This document shows, in pieces, positions 44,236-45,437 of a stretch of 45,437 bases of DNA (the first letter of the stretch is position 1; the number at the start of each line of letters is the position of its first letter). The notes under the pieces were generated by a model, which saw nothing but the letters and a program-made list of their open reading frames with translations, did not search any database and was not told where the DNA came from. Position numbers and translations under genes: made by a program. Origin of the DNA: Gammaproteobacteria bacterium (GTDB lineage: Bacteria; Pseudomonadota; Gammaproteobacteria; SZUA-140); NCBI GenBank assembly GCA_026981935.1, contig JALSIC010000032.1:1-45437 (forward strand), given 5' to 3'.

Positions 44236-44630
44236 CGCAGGGGCAACCGGCACAGGGCCTGGCCCAGGCGCTCGGCCAGCCGCCACCCCGCCAGCTGACG
44301 TTCAGGGTCCTGCCGGACCGCAGCGGGCAACGCCTCCACATCCCGCCCGCCCTCCTCACCGGCCGGTGAAAAGGATATTGATGACCGACGGCGCACCCCC
44401 CCGCGCCGGTACCAGTCGAGAATCGTGGTCTGAAGGATCCGATGCATCAAGGGCGGCCACTCGGAGGCTGACCTGTGGGCGTAACGGCACACCAGCTTGT
44501 GCATGGCATCCTGAACGATGTCCAGGGCCTCGTCCCGGCTGCCGGTCGCCACTCCACCATGCAGCGGGTATCTGTTCATACAACGACGGAAGGAGGCACT
44601 TCGTTGACAAAAAAAGGGGTTGACAGACAT
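44230..44630 (-). pseudogene. ECF-type RNA polymerase sigma factor, truncated
   Basis: From ATG 44630 (or 44579) the frame gives TGSRDEALDIVQDAMHKLV, the sigma region 2 signature, then WPPLMHRILQTTILDWYRRG, DPERQLAGWRLAERLGQAL and CRLPLRQQ. The match ends there, at the start of region 4 where family members read QQAFLLRAWEG. Region 4 is therefore missing and the N-terminus before ATGSRDEA looks degraded. A deletion seems to have joined this gene to the next one. Confidence 0.7.
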
Positions 44631-44648
44631 TTTATGATTTATTATTAT
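44620..44648 (+). promoter_or_regulatory. Sigma-70-type promoter
   Basis: TTGACA (44620-44625), a 17-base spacer and TATTAT (44643-44648) precede the small gene at 44703 by about 55 bases. A second GTTGACA at 44603-44609 repeats the -35 sequence 16 bases upstream. Confidence 0.7.
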
Positions 44649-44702
44649 TTCTTCATACTTCATCAAACTGAAGTAACGCCGGTTCCACAGGAGAGGATCA
44701 TC

Positions 44703-44891
44703 ATGAAACTGTTCAGACGCTGGTTCAAGACAGGCAGCCGCCACGCCGGCTCTCATGACCCGGGGCGCCAGGCCATGGAAGAGGAGCGACATCACTGTTT
44801 CAAGACACCTGCGGGACGGGGACCTTTTCTCCTGTCCTGCGACGGCCGCGTCATCCCCCTGCGCAAGGCGCGTTTCCTCAAGGAAACGTAA
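44703..44891 (+). CDS. Small basic protein of unknown function
   Basis: The 62-aa product (MKLFRRWFKTGSRHAGSHDP..LLSCDGRVIPLRKARFLKET) is basic and soluble, with no family recognised. GGAGAGGA six bases before ATG 44703, a consensus-like promoter upstream and a rho-independent terminator downstream support expression. It is divergent from the broken sigma-factor gene. Confidence 0.6.
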   Translation: MKLFRRWFKTGSRHAGSHDPGRQAMEEERHHCFKTPAGRGPFLLSCDGRVIPLRKARFLKET

Positions 44892-44915
44892 CCATGACCG
44901 TATTTTCAGCCATCC

Positions 44916-44967
44916 CCTTTTAGCATTGCCTTTTGGCATTGCCTTTTGGCATTCCCTTTTAGCATTC
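44916..44967. repeat. 13-bp tandem repeat, four copies
   Basis: Four contiguous copies of CCTTTTRGCATTS lie between the small gene's stop and its terminator, with one or two differences between copies. Confidence 0.85.
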
Positions 44968-45025
44968 CAGGAAGGGATCACGGATGCGTCCACAAGGATG
45001 TGGACATCCTCTCCCTTGCCCCTTC

Positions 45026-45055
45026 AACCCCGCCACGGCGGGGTTTTTCTTTTTA
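45026..45055 (+). terminator. Rho-independent terminator of small gene
   Basis: AACCCCGC-CACG-GCGGGGTT is followed by a T-rich tract (TTTCTTTTTATT), about 135 bases past the small gene's stop. Confidence 0.85.
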
Positions 45056-45061
45056 TTGGGT

Positions 45062-45437
45062 GTGTTACCTATATGCATGATATGGATGACTCGCATGGGG
45101 CGGAACGAAATGCACGATGCAAGTGATGCCCGTCATTTCCAGCGCAGCGCGAAATGACGCTTCTTTGTCATTCCGGGCGCAGCGAGGAATCCGAAACCGC
45201 CGACACATGATTTCTCCCTTCGGTCGAAATGACAAAGAAGTGTGATGGCAATGGCAAGGAGGTATGGGAAATGACATTGTCCCTGTCATTTCCAGCGCAG
45301 CGCGAAATGACGCTTCTTTGTCATTCCGGGCGCAGCAAGGAATCCGAAACCGCCGACACATGATTTCTCCCTTCGGTCGAAATGACAAAGGAGTGTGGTG
45401 GCAATGGCAGGGAGGCATGGGAAATGACATTGTCCCT
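45062..45437 (+). repeat. Dispersed composite repeat, locus R6 (cut by window edge)
   Basis: The 5' end (TTACCTATATGCATGATATG then CATGGGGCGGAACG) matches R2a. Two tandem ~153-base units follow, each with GTCATTTCCAGCGCAGCGCG, an ATTCC..GGAAT arm, an ATTTC..GAAAT arm and short tandem repeats; the copies differ at only a few bases. The element continues beyond the window. Confidence 0.8.

Overview
The window is a GC-rich stretch of a gammaproteobacterial chromosome. This is inferred from gene content and order: pcnB-folK-(deoxynucleoside kinase)-panB-panC-panD, nnr-tsaE-amiB/C-mutL, hslR, rluE, msrPQ and a poly(A) polymerase with an Arg-rich tail. The triheme c-type cytochrome, PEP carboxylase and many free-standing signalling genes would suit a free-living respiratory or chemolithotrophic lineage (Chromatiales-like), but no gene here proves a genus.

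Layout. 1-378 holds a dispersed repeat. 379-3529 holds the agmatine-to-putrescine pair (agmatine deiminase, N-carbamoylputrescine amidase) and a DAHP synthase. 3731-4831 encodes a membrane-anchored coiled-coil protein with an acidic tail. 4924-10436 (minus) holds mutL, an N-acetylmuramoyl-L-alanine amidase, tsaE and nnr. 10493-15180 (plus) holds queG, a triheme cytochrome and ppc. 15237-19887 (minus) is the pantothenate/folate/polyadenylation cluster; its first gene, pcnB, appears to start at an ATC codon. A tRNA-Glu(CTC) follows at 20051, then about 1 kb of mobile mini-elements. 21181-25365 holds mostly small genes: NUDIX hydrolase, GlcG-type secreted protein, HD hydrolase, PrpA-like phosphatase, DUF465 protein and PilZ protein. 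26204-28686 holds a 36-aa ribosomal protein THX gene, a TraB/GumN-type protein, hslR and sfsA. 29326-33247 holds small membrane proteins and two lipoproteins. 33992-40489 holds rluE, a diguanylate-cyclase/response-regulator pair, cytochrome b561, truA and the msrPQ methionine-sulfoxide repair system.

40527-44630 is a genomic scar: a decayed IS3-family element, two integron-type gene cassettes with attC-like sites but no integrase, a 5'-truncated IS21-family element with an intact istB, and a broken ECF sigma-factor locus. A small plus-strand gene with a good promoter and terminator follows.

The most striking non-coding content is a composite dispersed repeat at six loci (two elements in tandem at one of them). 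It is built of paired short hairpins (ATTCC..GGAAT and ATTTC..GAAAT) with conserved outer ends. There is also a 262-264 bp palindromic MITE flanked by TA dinucleotides (one copy rewrites the end of sfsA), a second 150-bp palindromic mini-element, and three unrelated 13-bp tandem repeats, one of which lays three TATAAT boxes directly upstream of mutL. All coordinates, alignments and motif calls were made by eye; family names rest on recognised motifs, not on a database search.
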